Shown here piece after piece: positions 1 to 10,100 of a stretch of 64,000 bases of DNA; positions within the stretch are counted from its first letter, which is position 1; each line of letters begins with the position of its first letter. The position numbers and the translations under genes were made by a program. The notes beneath the pieces are model-generated. The model was given only the letters and a program-made list of their open reading frames with translations, searched no databases and was not told the origin of the DNA. The stretch comes from Dastarcus helophoroides (lineage: Eukaryota > Arthropoda > Insecta > Coleoptera > Bothrideridae). The stretch spans positions 17,894,455-17,958,454 of the forward strand of contig CM053329.1 in assembly GCA_028583605.1 (NCBI GenBank), written 5' to 3'.

Positions 1-1269
1 TTTCAAAAAGTGGAAAATTTGAAAAAAAGGCAGATAAACATTTTCAAATAAAAATCTCAAAATATCGAAATTAAAAAAAGAAAACAAAGTTACGAAAATA
101 TATATAAAAAAATGTTGTAGCATTAAAAATCGATGTTTCGCTCTCATTAGAACTCGTCAGCAATGCATAACAACGAAAGGGAACAATAAAGGAGGAAGAA
201 ATACTTTTGAACATGAATATACGTCAACATTAAATATCTCTTCAGCCATCTTCACCTTGACAACTTCAGCAATATTTCGATTAAGCTGTCATGTTTGATA
301 ATAATCAAGACAATTAAAAATATCCCCAAATACACTCATTTTTAAATGCCAAGAATCCCATAAACGTATAATTTGACATCTTAACGCCTTTGTTTACACT
401 AAAGGGAATCCTCATTTAACAAACTGATATAATTGCGCTTTTATATGCAAACGGCATGCGAGGATGGACGTCTGCAAAATTTTATATTCTTTACAGTTGA
501 CGAATAAATTTAATTATGATGTGTTGAAAATGTTATGAGCGCCTTTGGACATCCGAACAGCTCCTGTTAAGAAACTTTACGATTCATTGATTGGCACATT
601 ATGCATCGTTACGTCGCATCTCTAACATTGTTAAAAATAATCGCCCCTCACACGTCGAACATTGTTTAAATTTCCCCTGAAGCTATAAAATTTCGTACTA
701 TTTATCCACTTGAACAATCAGACTTTTATGTCGGAATGTAGAGGGACAAATTTTCCAAAGTAAGACATGATGTGAAACCATATTTGGAAACTAATGAAAA
801 ATTTTATTATTTTACTGCTTTCGTCTTGGGAATCTTGTTTGCTTCGGTATCTGTAGACGAGAGTAAACTAATTTTGAAATCAGTGACCCATGAAAATAAT
901 CTTTGGGAGCGCTGGTAGTTTTGAGTGGAAATTGTATTGGAAATTGTTTGGGACGAGGCCAATTGGATTATTGTATTGATTGGGGATTTTATTGGCAAAA
1001 CTACTTTACTCAAATGGATCATTTCGTCTATACATCAAATGCTAAGGAGCTGAATATATTTTACAAATTTCCGCTAAGATAATAAAGAATTGGGCAAATT
1101 TTCTAATAAAGTAAAGAAAATCCTAAGTGTAAAAATTTTGAAAGCGTCGACGTTTTCAAAAAGTCATTTTTTTACAAAAAGTAAACATTTTTAATGAAGA
1201 CGAAATTTTCAAAAAGAGTCACATTATTCAAGATAAGTTAAAACTTTGAAAGAAGTCATTATTTTCCTA
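1..1269. other. AT-rich sequence, no gene seen
   Basis: Mostly complex, AT-rich sequence with no tandem structure. The only long open frame (minus strand, 807-1022) has low-complexity composition and no family I recognise. From about 1130 the sequence grades into degenerate 'TTTTCAAAAAGTC' words like those of the neighbouring satellites. A CT/GA stretch at 1290-1310 has self-complementary ends (ATCTCTCT / AGAGAGAT) just ahead of the hammerhead-repeat copy. I see no promoter, splice signal or RNA gene that I can support. Confidence 0.5.
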
Positions 1270-1430
1270 ATTGTTATAATTTTCAAAGAATCTCTCTCTC
1301 TGAGAGAGATATTTTCTGAAGATGTTAGCTTGGGTGTTGAAACGCGTTAGAGCAACCTGTGTTGTGTTTTTTAATCTTTGTGGGTTTCGAGGGACAAGAT
1401 TTGCATTTCAATTTATGTGCAACATAATTT
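1270..1430 (+). mobile_element. Dispersed hammerhead-repeat arm, plus-strand copy
   Basis: A copy of the ~120-bp repeat found about ten more times in the window. Reading 5' to 3' it has the CTGAAGA core, a hairpin, GAAACGCGTTAGAG, then the conserved 'GTTGTGTTTTTTAATCTT' and 'GGGACAAG...ATTTCAATTT' blocks. It is one of the more diverged copies: the hairpin arms (GTTAGC / GGTGTT) no longer pair well, and the 3' block reads GTGGGTTTCGAGGGACAAGATTTGC. The conceptual translation MLAWVLKRVRATCVVFFNLC resembles that of two other copies, but this follows from shared descent and is not evidence of coding. It faces a minus-strand copy at 2423-2565. Confidence 0.75.
1312..1352 (+). ncRNA. Degenerate hammerhead-like ribozyme core
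   Basis: CTGAAGA at 1316-1322 fits the hammerhead consensus CUGANGA, and GAAACGCGTT follows after the stem II position. Stem I would be TTTT/AGAG, pairing only through G-U wobbles, and stem II is mostly lost. The order of elements is right for a type I hammerhead, but this copy is probably inactive. Confidence 0.35.
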
Positions 1431-2422
1431 CGTTGCTTAGAGATACAATTGGCCTATTTTTGACCACAAGCAATGGCTACTGTTTAATAACAAATTCAAA
1501 CAGAATTAGTGACACCAGAAATTAAAAATTAAAGGAGGTTATTTTTTTTCCATCATCATTTTTCATCAGCTTGTCAGAAGCCATAGTATTGTGGATCAAC
1601 TAATGTTAAAAAGGTTCTCCAATTTTGGAAAAGGAAAATTGTTTTAGGCACACGTAAATGGCATGGCACGCCGCGATGTATTTTTTAGGTGTGTCCACAT
1701 TTTTCCTGAAAATGTATATTGCATGAAATCTGTGGAGCGTCTGCACACGTGAAAGTAACAAAACAAATACAGTTTTATGTTTGCGCTCCGCCTAGAATAT
1801 TTACCTGAGGCAAGGAGAGCAAGGAGCTTTTTTACGAGATAATGTATTATTGAGCTTTCAGCAAACCTCGAATCATTGCACTGGAATATTTTAAGGTAGA
1901 CCGTACCTTTTTTCATTACGACGGTTGCGTCCTTCTCTAAACTCTCGAGACGTCTTACTATGTTTACTAGATAGCCCGTTTTTATTACTACTTAAGAAGC
2001 TTCACTTTGAGGATATCAAAGTAAGACTGGTATTTGACTAATAGAGCTTAAGCAACTTTATCTAGAAATAACTCCGGAACGCTGCTGCTTCGTTAAATAT
2101 TTATAAACTATTTGGGAAAAGAGCTTCATTAGCGTTAAGATCGCAACTGTTTAATTCAGTTTCTCAAAGTACTAATAACGATACGACACGGATAACAGCG
2201 TTTCTTAATTTTTTTTTTGATCCAGTGGGTCCCTGACTTATTAAAATTTTTGAAGAGAAAACTTCTTTGTGCACGTTGAGCGATTTTGGATAGGGGTAAA
2301 CTTGTGGTTTCGGGTGATCGAGGAAAAGTCCTACTCCTTTCCTCAAATCATCAAATTTCACTCTTTTTCAAAATGTATGATTTTTTAATCGACAATTTTG
2401 ACCTGTTTAAAAATTTTTGTTT
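1431..2422. other. AT-rich interior between two convergent hammerhead repeats
   Basis: Complex sequence, locally higher in GC around 1640-1960, lying between inverted repeat copies at 1312 and 2561. The longest open frame (minus, 1644-1916) is not recognisable and starts in ordinary AT-rich DNA. There is no reverse transcriptase, GIY-YIG endonuclease or transposase fragment that I can see. A short family B repeat lies at 2258-2325. Confidence 0.4.
2258..2325 (+). repeat. Dispersed repeat family B, partial copy
   Basis: Shares 'AACTTCTTTGTGCACGTTGA', a GATTTTGGATAGGGG block and CTTGTGGTTTCG with 14670-14735 and, inverted, with 30300-30350. Only the first ~70 bp of the family are present; sequence after 2330 does not match the longer copies. 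Confidence 0.6.
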
Positions 2423-2565
2423 GTTTGATGGAACAGACTGGTCCTTGGTTATCTTCAAAAATTGAAACACAGAACTTGTCCCCTGAAACCAAGAAAGATT
2501 AAAAAACACAACAAAGGTTGCTCTAACGCGTTTCGACAGCCAAGCTATCATCTTCAGAGAGAAAA
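2423..2565 (-). mobile_element. Dispersed hammerhead-repeat arm, best-preserved copy
   Basis: Read on the minus strand this copy runs from the ribozyme core through GAGCAACCTTTGTTGTGTTT, TTTCTTGGTTTCAGGGGACA and TTCAATTTTTGAAGATAACC to an outer end (AAGGACCAGTCTGTTCCATC). The same outer end occurs at 26490, 44690 and 53255, so it probably marks a true element boundary. The conceptual product (MIAWLSKRVRATFVVFFNLS...) is near-identical to the translation of the 26.5-kb copy. No reverse transcriptase is attached, so this is a non-autonomous or terminal fragment. PLE origin is inferred from the hammerhead motif, not from a coding domain. Confidence 0.75.
2521..2561 (-). ncRNA. Hammerhead-type ribozyme candidate, most intact copy
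   Basis: On the minus strand: stem I 5' strand CTCT, core CTGAAGA (fits CUGANGA), one unpaired T, stem II GATAGC-TTG-GCTGTC (six pairs including one U-G, triloop TTG), core GAA, then ACGCGTT, then AGAG pairing perfectly with the 5' CTCT. This is the order of a type I hammerhead with a minimal helix III. The palindrome AACGCGTT would give helix III only as a dimer or as a very short helix, as known for minimal hammerheads of retrozymes and Penelope-like elements. Cleavage would be expected after the GTT. The extra T before stem II departs from the canonical fold. Activity is not shown. Confidence 0.55.
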
Positions 2566-2698
2566 CGCCTCTCTGTGTATCAATTTTTAAAAATTTCTGT
2601 TTTTCTTATCTGAATTTTTCTTAGAATTTCGACCTTTCCTAGAAATTTCGACCTTTTTTGAATATTATGAATTTTCATTGTTGAAAATTATGAACTTT

Positions 2699-3185
2699 CA
2701 ACTTTTTTAAAATTTCAGCTTAAGAAAAGACAGAACCTTTGGTAACTTCCACTGTATTTTCCAAAATTTTGATACTCATTAACTTTTTAATTTTTTAAAT
2801 AGCTTCACTCCTTAATAGGGTTTTTATTTTGAAAATTTTGAGTTTTTCAATATTTCAGGGTTTTTTCGAAATTTTTACTTTTACCAATGCGTCTTTCTTT
2901 GAAAATTTCTGGCTTTTTTGAATATCTTAGTTTTTCAAAAATGTCAACTTGAATTTTTGACCTTTTCAAAGTTTTGATTTTTTTTTGAAAATTTTCCCCT
3001 TTTGAACATTTTAACTTTTTTTAAAATTGTGACCCTCAAAATTTGCAATTTTTCAAAACGTTTACTTTTTAAAAAGTGTCGATCTTTTTTTCCATAAAAG
3101 CAGGATTTTTCAAAAAAGGTTAAGTCTGCCAAATAATGTGGAAAACGAAATAAAAGACACTTTTTAAAAAGTGTCAATCTTTTTT
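2699..3185 (+). repeat. 555-bp-offset tandem duplication, copy 1
   Basis: Nearly identical to 3254-3740. CAGCTTAAGAAAAGA occurs at 2717 and 3272 (offset 555), followed by about 480 bp differing by scattered substitutions and homopolymer length changes. The copy ends in a hairpin-forming CACTTTTTAAAAAGTG segment. Confidence 0.85.
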
Positions 3186-3202
3186 TTTTTTTCGTTTTCC
3201 AC
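3138..3202. repeat. Fold-back hairpin, GTGGAAAACG arms
   Basis: Arms GTGGAAAACGAAA and TTTCGTTTTCCAC flank an inner GACACTTTTTAAAAAGTGTC palindrome. The same nested hairpin recurs at 3693-3751. Confidence 0.75.
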
Positions 3203-3221
3203 TTATTTGAAACACGAAAAA

Positions 3222-3253
3222 AAGATCGACACTTTTTAAAAAGTGTCGATCTT
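3222..3253. repeat. Perfect 32-bp palindrome
   Basis: Left half AAGATCGACACTTTTT (3222-3237) is followed directly by its exact reverse complement (3238-3253) with no spacer. It forms the junction between the two 555-bp-offset copies, so it may mark the duplication breakpoint. Confidence 0.85.
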
Positions 3254-3740
3254 GCGACTTTTTTAAAATTTCAGCTTAAGAAAAGATAGAATCTTTGGTA
3301 ACTTCCACTGTATTTTCCAAAATTTTGATACTCATTAAATTTTTAATTTTTTAAATAGTTTCACTCCTTAATAGGGCTTTCATTTTGAAAATTTTGAGTT
3401 TTCAATATTTCAGGTTTTTTTCGAAATTTTTACTTTTACCAATGCGTCTTTCTTTGAAAATTTCTGGCTTTTTTGAATATCTTAGTTTTTCAAAAATGTC
3501 AACTTGAATTTTTGACCTTTTCAAAGTTTTGATTTTTTTTTGAAATTTTTCTCCTTTTGAACATTTTAACTTTTTTTAAAATTGTGACCCTCAAAATTTG
3601 CAATTTTTCAAAACGTTTACTTTTTAAAAAGTGTCGATCTTTTTTTCCATAAAAGCAGGATTTTTCAAAAAAGGTTAAGTCTGCCAAATAATGTGGAAAA
3701 CGAAAAAAAAAACACTTTTTAAAAAGTGTCAATTTTTTTT
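3254..3740 (+). repeat. 555-bp-offset tandem duplication, copy 2
   Basis: Second copy of the block at 2699-3185. It ends in the related hairpin at 3693-3751 and continues into a larger fold-back structure. Confidence 0.85.
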
Positions 3741-3862
3741 TCGTTTTCCACTTTATTTGAAACACGAAAAAAAGATCGACACTTTTAAAAAGCGTCAATC
3801 TTTTTTTTTTCGTTTTCCACCTTATTTGAAAGACTTAACCTTTTTTGAAAATTCCTGCTTTT
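3651..3862. repeat. Fold-back element with ~50-bp inverted arms
   Basis: The left arm begins AAAAGCAGGA and continues TCAAAAAAGGTTAAGTCT...GTGGAAAACG. The right arm is its reverse complement with few differences (CGTTTTCCACC...AGACTTAACCTTTTTTGA...TCCTGCTTTT). About 100 bp of further hairpin-forming sequence lies between. The arrangement resembles a small fold-back or MITE-like element, but I see no target-site duplication. Confidence 0.6.
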
Positions 3863-4745
3863 TTCGAAAATATTGACTTCCATTCGATTACTGAAAATCG
3901 CAACTTTTTTAAATATTTTGTCTTTTTAAAGATTCAATCTCATTTCAAAATTTCTACTTTTTTAAAAAACTGTCACCTTGGAATATTCCTATTTATTTAA
4001 AATTTTCCGATCTTTTCGAAATATCCACTCGTTTTGGGATTTTAAGGATTTGCCTTTTTAAATATTTCGACTTTTGCTTCCATGTTTTTGAAATTCCATT
4101 TTTTTTGAAACTGACTTGAAAATTTCGATTTTTTTGAAAATGTTGACACTTCTATTGAAAATTTCAAATTTCTGTTTCAGTTTTTTAAAATTTCCACTTT
4201 CTTAAATATGACTTTTTCTCAAATTTTTGATTATGTTATAAATTTTAATATTCAATTTCAAATTTCGAAAAATTTAATTTTTTAAACTTTGTTTTTGGAA
4301 ATTTCGATTTTATTGAAACTTTTTACTTCTATTTTTTTGTGTACCTTTTTGAAGACTTCTACTCAAAAGCTCTTTCTTCTTTTTTCAAAATTTTATACTT
4401 TTAAAAAAATTCTCCTTTTAAAAAATAAATTAATAAAGACGGTTACCTTTTTTAATTTTGATTTTTTTTTAAGTTCGTATATAAGGTTCAAATATTTCCA
4501 AATTTTGACCTTTGTTGTGATTTGAGTTTTTTTGAATATTTCAGATTTTGTTCAGAATGTATTGTCCCCTAGTTTACTTTTTAGGGGAATTTCGTCTGTT
4601 CTGAGATTTCTGATTTTATCGTGAAATCTCGACTTTAAAGATGTCACGATCTTTTTTAGTATTTTCCACCTTTTTTAAAATTTCGAACGATATTCAAAAA
4701 TTTGATTTATTCTCTCAAATTTTGATTTACTTGAAGATTTTGATT

Positions 4746-6790
4746 TTTGAATTTTTTTTTCTTTTTCAGAAACTTTTGACCTTATTAAAATATTTACTTT
4801 TTTGTGGATTTTTAATTTTTAAAATTGTGAATCTGTCAAAATTTAATTTTTTTTCAGAATTTTTTTTTAATTGAAATACAGAACTTGTCCCCTGAAACCA
4901 AGAAAGATTAAAAAACACAACAAAGGTTGCTCTAACGCGTTTCGACAGCCAAGCAGTTATCTTCAGAGAGAAACAATTTTACTTTTAATTTTTTGCTCAA
5001 AATTTCGATTTTTTCTTCAAAATATCATATTTCTCTACAAATTGTGAAATTTTTTCTCAGTAAGTTTTTGCGACTTTTTTATTTTTGAATTTTTTTTTCT
5101 TTTTCAGAAACTTTTGACCTTATTAATTACTTTTTTTTTTTACTTTTTGTGGATTTTTAATTTTTAAAATTGTAAATCTGTCAAAATTTAATTTTTTTTC
5201 AGATTTTTTTTTAAATTGAAATACAGAACTTATCCCCTGATACCAAGAAAGATTAAAAAACACAACAAAGGTTGCTCTAACGCATTTCGACAGCCAAGCA
5301 CTTATCTTCAGAGAGAAACAATTTTAGTTTTAATTTTTTGCTTAAAATTTCGATTTTTTCTTCAAAATATCATATTTCTCTACAAATTGTGAAATTTTTT
5401 CTCAGTAAGTTTTTGCGACTTTTTTATTTTTGAATTTTTTTTTCTTTTTCAGAAACTTTTGACCTTATTAATTACTTTTTTTTTACTTTTTGTGGATTTT
5501 TAATTTTTGAAATTGTGAATCTGTCAAAATTTAATTTTTTTTCAGAATTTTTTTTAAATTGAAATACAGAACTTGTCCCCTGAAACCAAGAAAGATTAAA
5601 AAACACAACAAAGGTTGCTCTAACGCGTTTCGACAGCCAAGCAGTTATCTTCAGAGAGAAACAATTTTACTTTTAATTTATTGCTCAAAATTTCGATTTT
5701 TTCTTCAAAATATCATATTTCTCTACAAATTGTGACATTTTTTCTCAGTAAGTTTTTGCGACTTTTTTATTTTTGAATTTTTTTTTTCTTTTTCAGAAAC
5801 TTTTGACCTTATTAATTACTTTTTTTTTTACTTTTTGTGGATTTTTAATTTTTGAAATTGTGAATCTGTCAAAATTTAATTTTTTTTCAGAATTTTTTTT
5901 AAATTGAAATACAGAACTTGTCCCCTGAAACCAAGAAAGATTAAAAAACACAACAAAGGTTGCTCTAACGCGTTTCGACAGCCAAGCACTTATCTTCAGA
6001 GAGAAACAATTTTACTTTTAATTTATTGCTCAAAATTTCAATTTTTTCTTCAAAATATCATATTTCTCTACAAATTGTGACATTTTTTCTCAGTAAGTTT
6101 TTACGACTTTTTTATTTTTGAATTTTTTTTTTCTTTTTCAGAAACTTTTGACCTTATTAATTACTTTTTTTTTTACTTTTTGTGGATTTTTAATTTTTGA
6201 AATTGTGAATCTGTCAAAATTTAATTTTTTTTCAGAATTTTTTTTAAATTGAAATACAGAACTTGTCCCCTGAAACCAAGAAAGATTAAAAAACACAACA
6301 AAGGTTGCTCTAACGCGTTTCGACAGCCAAGCACTTATCTTCAGAGAGAAACAATTTTACTTTTAATTTATTGCTCAAAATTTCGATTTTTTCTTCAAAA
6401 TATCATATTTCTCTACAAATTGTGACATTTTTTCTCAGTAAGTTTTTGCGACTTTTTTATTTTTGAATTTTTTTTTCTTTTTCAGAAACTTTTGACCTTA
6501 TTAATTACTTTATTTTTACTTTTTGTGGATTTTTAATTTTTAAAATTGTGAATCTGTCAAAATTTAATTTTTTTTCAGATTTGTTTTTAAATTGAAATAC
6601 AGAACTTGTCCCCTGAAACCAAGAAAGATTAAAAAACACAACAAAGGTTGCTCTAACGCGTTTCGACAGCCAAGCACTTATCTTCAGAGAGAAACAATTT
6701 TACTTTTAATTTTTTGCTCAAAATTTCGATTTTTTCTTCAAAATATCATATTTCTCTACAAATTGTGAAATTTTTTCTCAGTAAATTTTT
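4746..6790 (-). repeat. ~344-bp tandem array with a ribozyme-like core per monomer
   Basis: GAAATACAGAACT... starts at 4873, 5218, 5561, 5906, 6251 and 6594, spacings 343-345 bp, giving about 5.9 monomers of very similar sequence. Each monomer combines a ~105-bp hammerhead-repeat arm (minus orientation) with ~240 bp of T-rich sequence containing TTTTTCAGAAACTTTTGACC and TGTGGATTTTTAATTTTT. Monomers 2-5 have the tightest match; the first and last grade into degenerate T-rich DNA. Known retrozyme-type elements and hammerhead satellites have the same design: a few hundred bp, tandem, one hammerhead per unit. No coding capacity is present. Confidence 0.85.
4930..4970 (-). ncRNA. Hammerhead-like core in array (six copies)
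   Basis: Equivalent motifs lie at 4930-4970, 5275-5315, 5618-5658, 5963-6003, 6308-6348 and 6651-6691, all minus strand. All six keep CTCT...CTGAAGA...CGAAA and AGAG; five keep GAAACGCGTT and the one at 5275 has GAAATGCGTT. Stem II is weakened: the 5' side reads AACTGC or AAGTGC opposite GCTGTC, leaving only 3-4 of 6 pairs. So the conserved core survives but the array copies may cleave poorly. Confidence 0.45.
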
Positions 6791-7103
6791 GCAACTTTTT
6801 CATTTTTTCACAATATCGACAATTTTGACTTTTATCAAAAATTCCAACCATTTTTCAAATTTACGAGCGTTTCTCAAAGTTATGACTTTTTTTTAAGTTG
6901 AAACTTATTTTCAGGATCTTGACTTTTGCTCTAAATCTGTAATAATTTTTTTGACTTTGTCCATCTATGATCTCAACAATTTTAAAGACATTTTTTAAAT
7001 TTTGATTCTTTTTTGAAATTTCTAGGTTAGTCTCGAAAATGATAAGAATTTTTAAGTGTAATGAAAAAAAAATGGAAAATTTTCAGAAAAAAACTCGACA
7101 TTT
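6791..7103. other. T-rich degenerate sequence
   Basis: Transition between the 344-bp array and the next repeat copy. Continues the TTTTCAAAATTT word pattern without a measurable period. No gene seen. Confidence 0.5.
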
Positions 7104-7176
7104 ATTGAAACACAAATCTTGTCCCCTGAAACCAAGAAAGATTAAAAAACACAACAAAAGTTGCTCTAACGCGTTT
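7104..7176 (-). mobile_element. Truncated hammerhead-repeat arm
   Basis: Matches the repeat from TTGAAACACAAATCTTGTCC through AAAGTTGCTCTAACGCGTTT and stops exactly before the CGACAGCC stem II strand. The ribozyme core is missing, so the copy is broken within the hammerhead, close to the predicted cleavage site. Confidence 0.75.
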
Positions 7177-10100
7177 GGTTTTTCTTTTGAAGCCTCTGTT
7201 TTTTCTAAAAATGTCAGTTTTTTCCAAATTCGTTTTTTTTTTGAAATTTCGATTGGTCTTCCCGATTTATTTTAAATTATGGCTTCATCTCAACTTTTTT
7301 CTTGAAATTCGCCTTTTTCTTAAAATTTAGATTGATTTCAAAATTCGTTTTTGATAACGAGTATTCTCAAAATTTTATTATTTTTCAAAATTTTACATTC
7401 AACGCTTTTATATTTAAAATTTTGTATTTTCCTCGAAATTCGTCCCTTTTTCGAAATTTCGACTGTTTTTTCAAAATTTGCCTTCTTTTTAATTTCGACT
7501 TCTTCGGTTTTTTCTCGAAATTCGTCCTTTTTTTGAAATTTCGACTGTTTTTTCAAAATTTGTTTTTTTTTTTAATTTCAACGTTATTTGAAAAAACCGA
7601 CCTTTCGGATTCCTGTCCAAAAATTCAACTTTTCTTTTCCGGAAATTTGTGCTTTTTCTCGGAAGTTGACTTTTCCGAAATTTGTTTTTTTCTCGGAATT
7701 TTCAGTTGTTTTTAAAATCGATTTTTTTGTTGCTTTGAGTATTCTTAAAATTCGACTTTTTTAAATTGGCTTTCTCTGGATAACTTCGATTTTTTTTTCG
7801 ATTTTGTAATTTTTCTTAAAATTTCGATTGTATTTTTGTAATATTGGGTCTTTTTTTAACATTTTTCAAAAGTTCCACCTTTTGGAAGCTGGATTTCGGA
7901 AAATATTTTGACTTTCTCTGGCAAATGTCGAATTTTTTCTCGATTTCAATGTTTTTCCCAAAATTGAGAAATATTTTGAATTTTTACTAAATTTGCTCTC
8001 AAAAACTTGTGTCTTTTTGTCCCAATGTCGATCTTTTTTTTAAAGCATTCTCAAAATTTGATTATTTCTGAAAATTTTACGTTCAACGCTTTTACATTTA
8101 AGGTTTTGTATTTTCCTCCAAATTCGTCATTTTTTCGGAATTTCGATTATGTGTTTTCAAAATTCGCTTCTTTTTTAATTTGGACTTTATTCGAAAAAAT
8201 CGCCTTTTTGGATTTCTGTGCAAAAATTCACCTTTACTTTTCCCCAAATTTGTCTTTTTTCTCGGAATTTGTCTTTTTTTCTCGGAATTTTGACTAGTTT
8301 TTTCAATTCATTTTTTTATTTCGATTTTATTCGCAAAATTCGACTTTTTTTAATTGACTTTCTCTGGAAAATTTTGAATTTTTTGTCGATTTTGTGATTT
8401 TTCTTTAAATTTCGATTGTATTTTTTTAATATTGGGTCTTTTTTTAACATTTTTCAAAAGTTGCACCTTTTGGAAGCTGGATTTCGGAAAATATTTTGAC
8501 TTTCTCTGACAAATGTCGAATTTTTTCTCGATTTCAAAGTTTTTCCCAAAATTGAGAAATATTTTGAATTTTTACTAAATTTGCTCTCAAAAACTTGTGT
8601 CCTTTTGTCTTAATTTCGATCTTTTTTTTAAAGCATTGTCAAAATCTGATTATTTCTGAAAATTTTACATTCAACGCTTTTTCATTTAAGGTTTTGTATT
8701 TTCCTCCAAATTCGTCCTTTTTTCGGTATTTCGATTATGTTTTTTCAAAATTTGCCTCTTTTTAATTTCGACTTTATTCGAAAAAATCGACTTTTTGGAT
8801 TTCTGTGCAAAAATTCACCTTGTCTTTTCCCGAAATTTGTCTTCTTTCTCGAAATTTGAATTTTTTCTCGGAATTTTGACTAGTTTTTTCAATTCATTTC
8901 TTTATTTCGATTTTATTCCCAAAATTCAACTTTTTTTAATTGACTTTCTCTGGAAAATTTCGAATTTGTTCTCGATTTTGTGATTTTTCTTTAAATTTCG
9001 ATTGTATTTTTTTAATATTGGGTCTTTTTTTAACATTTTTTAAAAGTTGCACCTTTTGGAAGCTGGATTTCGGAAAATATTTTGACTTTCTCTGGCAAAT
9101 GTCGAATTTTTTCTCGATTTCAATGTTTTTTCCATAATTGAGAAATATTTTGAATTTTTACGAAATTTGCTCTCAAAAACTTGTGTCCTTTTGTCCTAAT
9201 TTCGTTCTTTTTTTTAAAGCGTTCTCAAAGTTTGATTATTTCTGAAAATTTTACATTCAACGCTTTTTCATTTAAGGTTTTGTATTTTCCTCCAAGTTCG
9301 TCCTTTTTTCTGAATTTCGATTATGTTGTTTTTTTCAATTTATTTAACATTTCTTCGGCCCAGTTTGAAAAAAAACATAATATTTCCGGTCAATAAGGAT
9401 CTACCATGAAGAATTCGATTATGTTTTTTCAATTTTTAATTTCGACTTTATTCGAAAAAATCGACTTTTTGGATTTCTGTGCAAAAATTCACCTTTTCTT
9501 TTCCCGAAATTTGTCTTCTTTCTCGAAATTTGAATTTTTTCTCGGAATTTTGACTAGTTTTTTCAACTCATTTCTTTATTTCGATTTTATTCGCAAAATT
9601 CAACTTTTTTTAATTTACTTTCTCTGGAAAATTTCGAATTTTTTCTTGATTTTGTCATTTTTCTTTAAATTTCGCTTGTATTTTTTTTTAATTGTGTATT
9701 TTTTAACATTATTGAATATTTTCACGTTTTGGGACCTGAATTTCCGAAAATATTTTGACTTTCTCTGGAAAGTGTCGAATTTTTTCTCGCTTTCGAAGAT
9801 TTCTCAAAATTTCGATCGTTGATTTTTGAACTTTCATCTTTTTTTTTGTATTTTTTTTAATTGTGTATATTTTCACATTATTGATAATTTCCACTTTTGG
9901 AACCTGAATTTCCAGAAATATTTTGACTTTCACTGGAAAATGTCGAATTTTTTCTCGAGTTTTTCTCAAAATTGAGAAATATTTTGAACATTTACTAAAT
10001 TTTTTCTCAAAAACTTGGTCTTTTTGTCGTAATTTCGATCTTTTTTTGAAGCTTCGGTTTTTCCCAAAATTTCACTCTTTTCCAAATTCGTTTTTTTCTA

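Larger units (their letters stand above)
2566..4745. repeat. T-rich degenerate satellite-like tract
   Basis: Plus strand dominated by TTTTT runs with interspersed GAAATTTCGAC / AAATTTCAAC words every 25-35 bp. There is no long exact period except the 555-bp duplication and the fold-back hairpins listed separately. Open frames here on either strand (for example minus 2944-3177 and 3499-3798) are Phe/Lys-rich and appear duplicated only because the DNA is duplicated. Confidence 0.7.

Noticed and set aside
1322..1525. Small protein starting MLAWVLKRVRATCVVFF
   Set aside because: Translation of the hammerhead repeat arm; similar frames at 2351-2551 and 26504-26698 diverge completely once the repeat ends.
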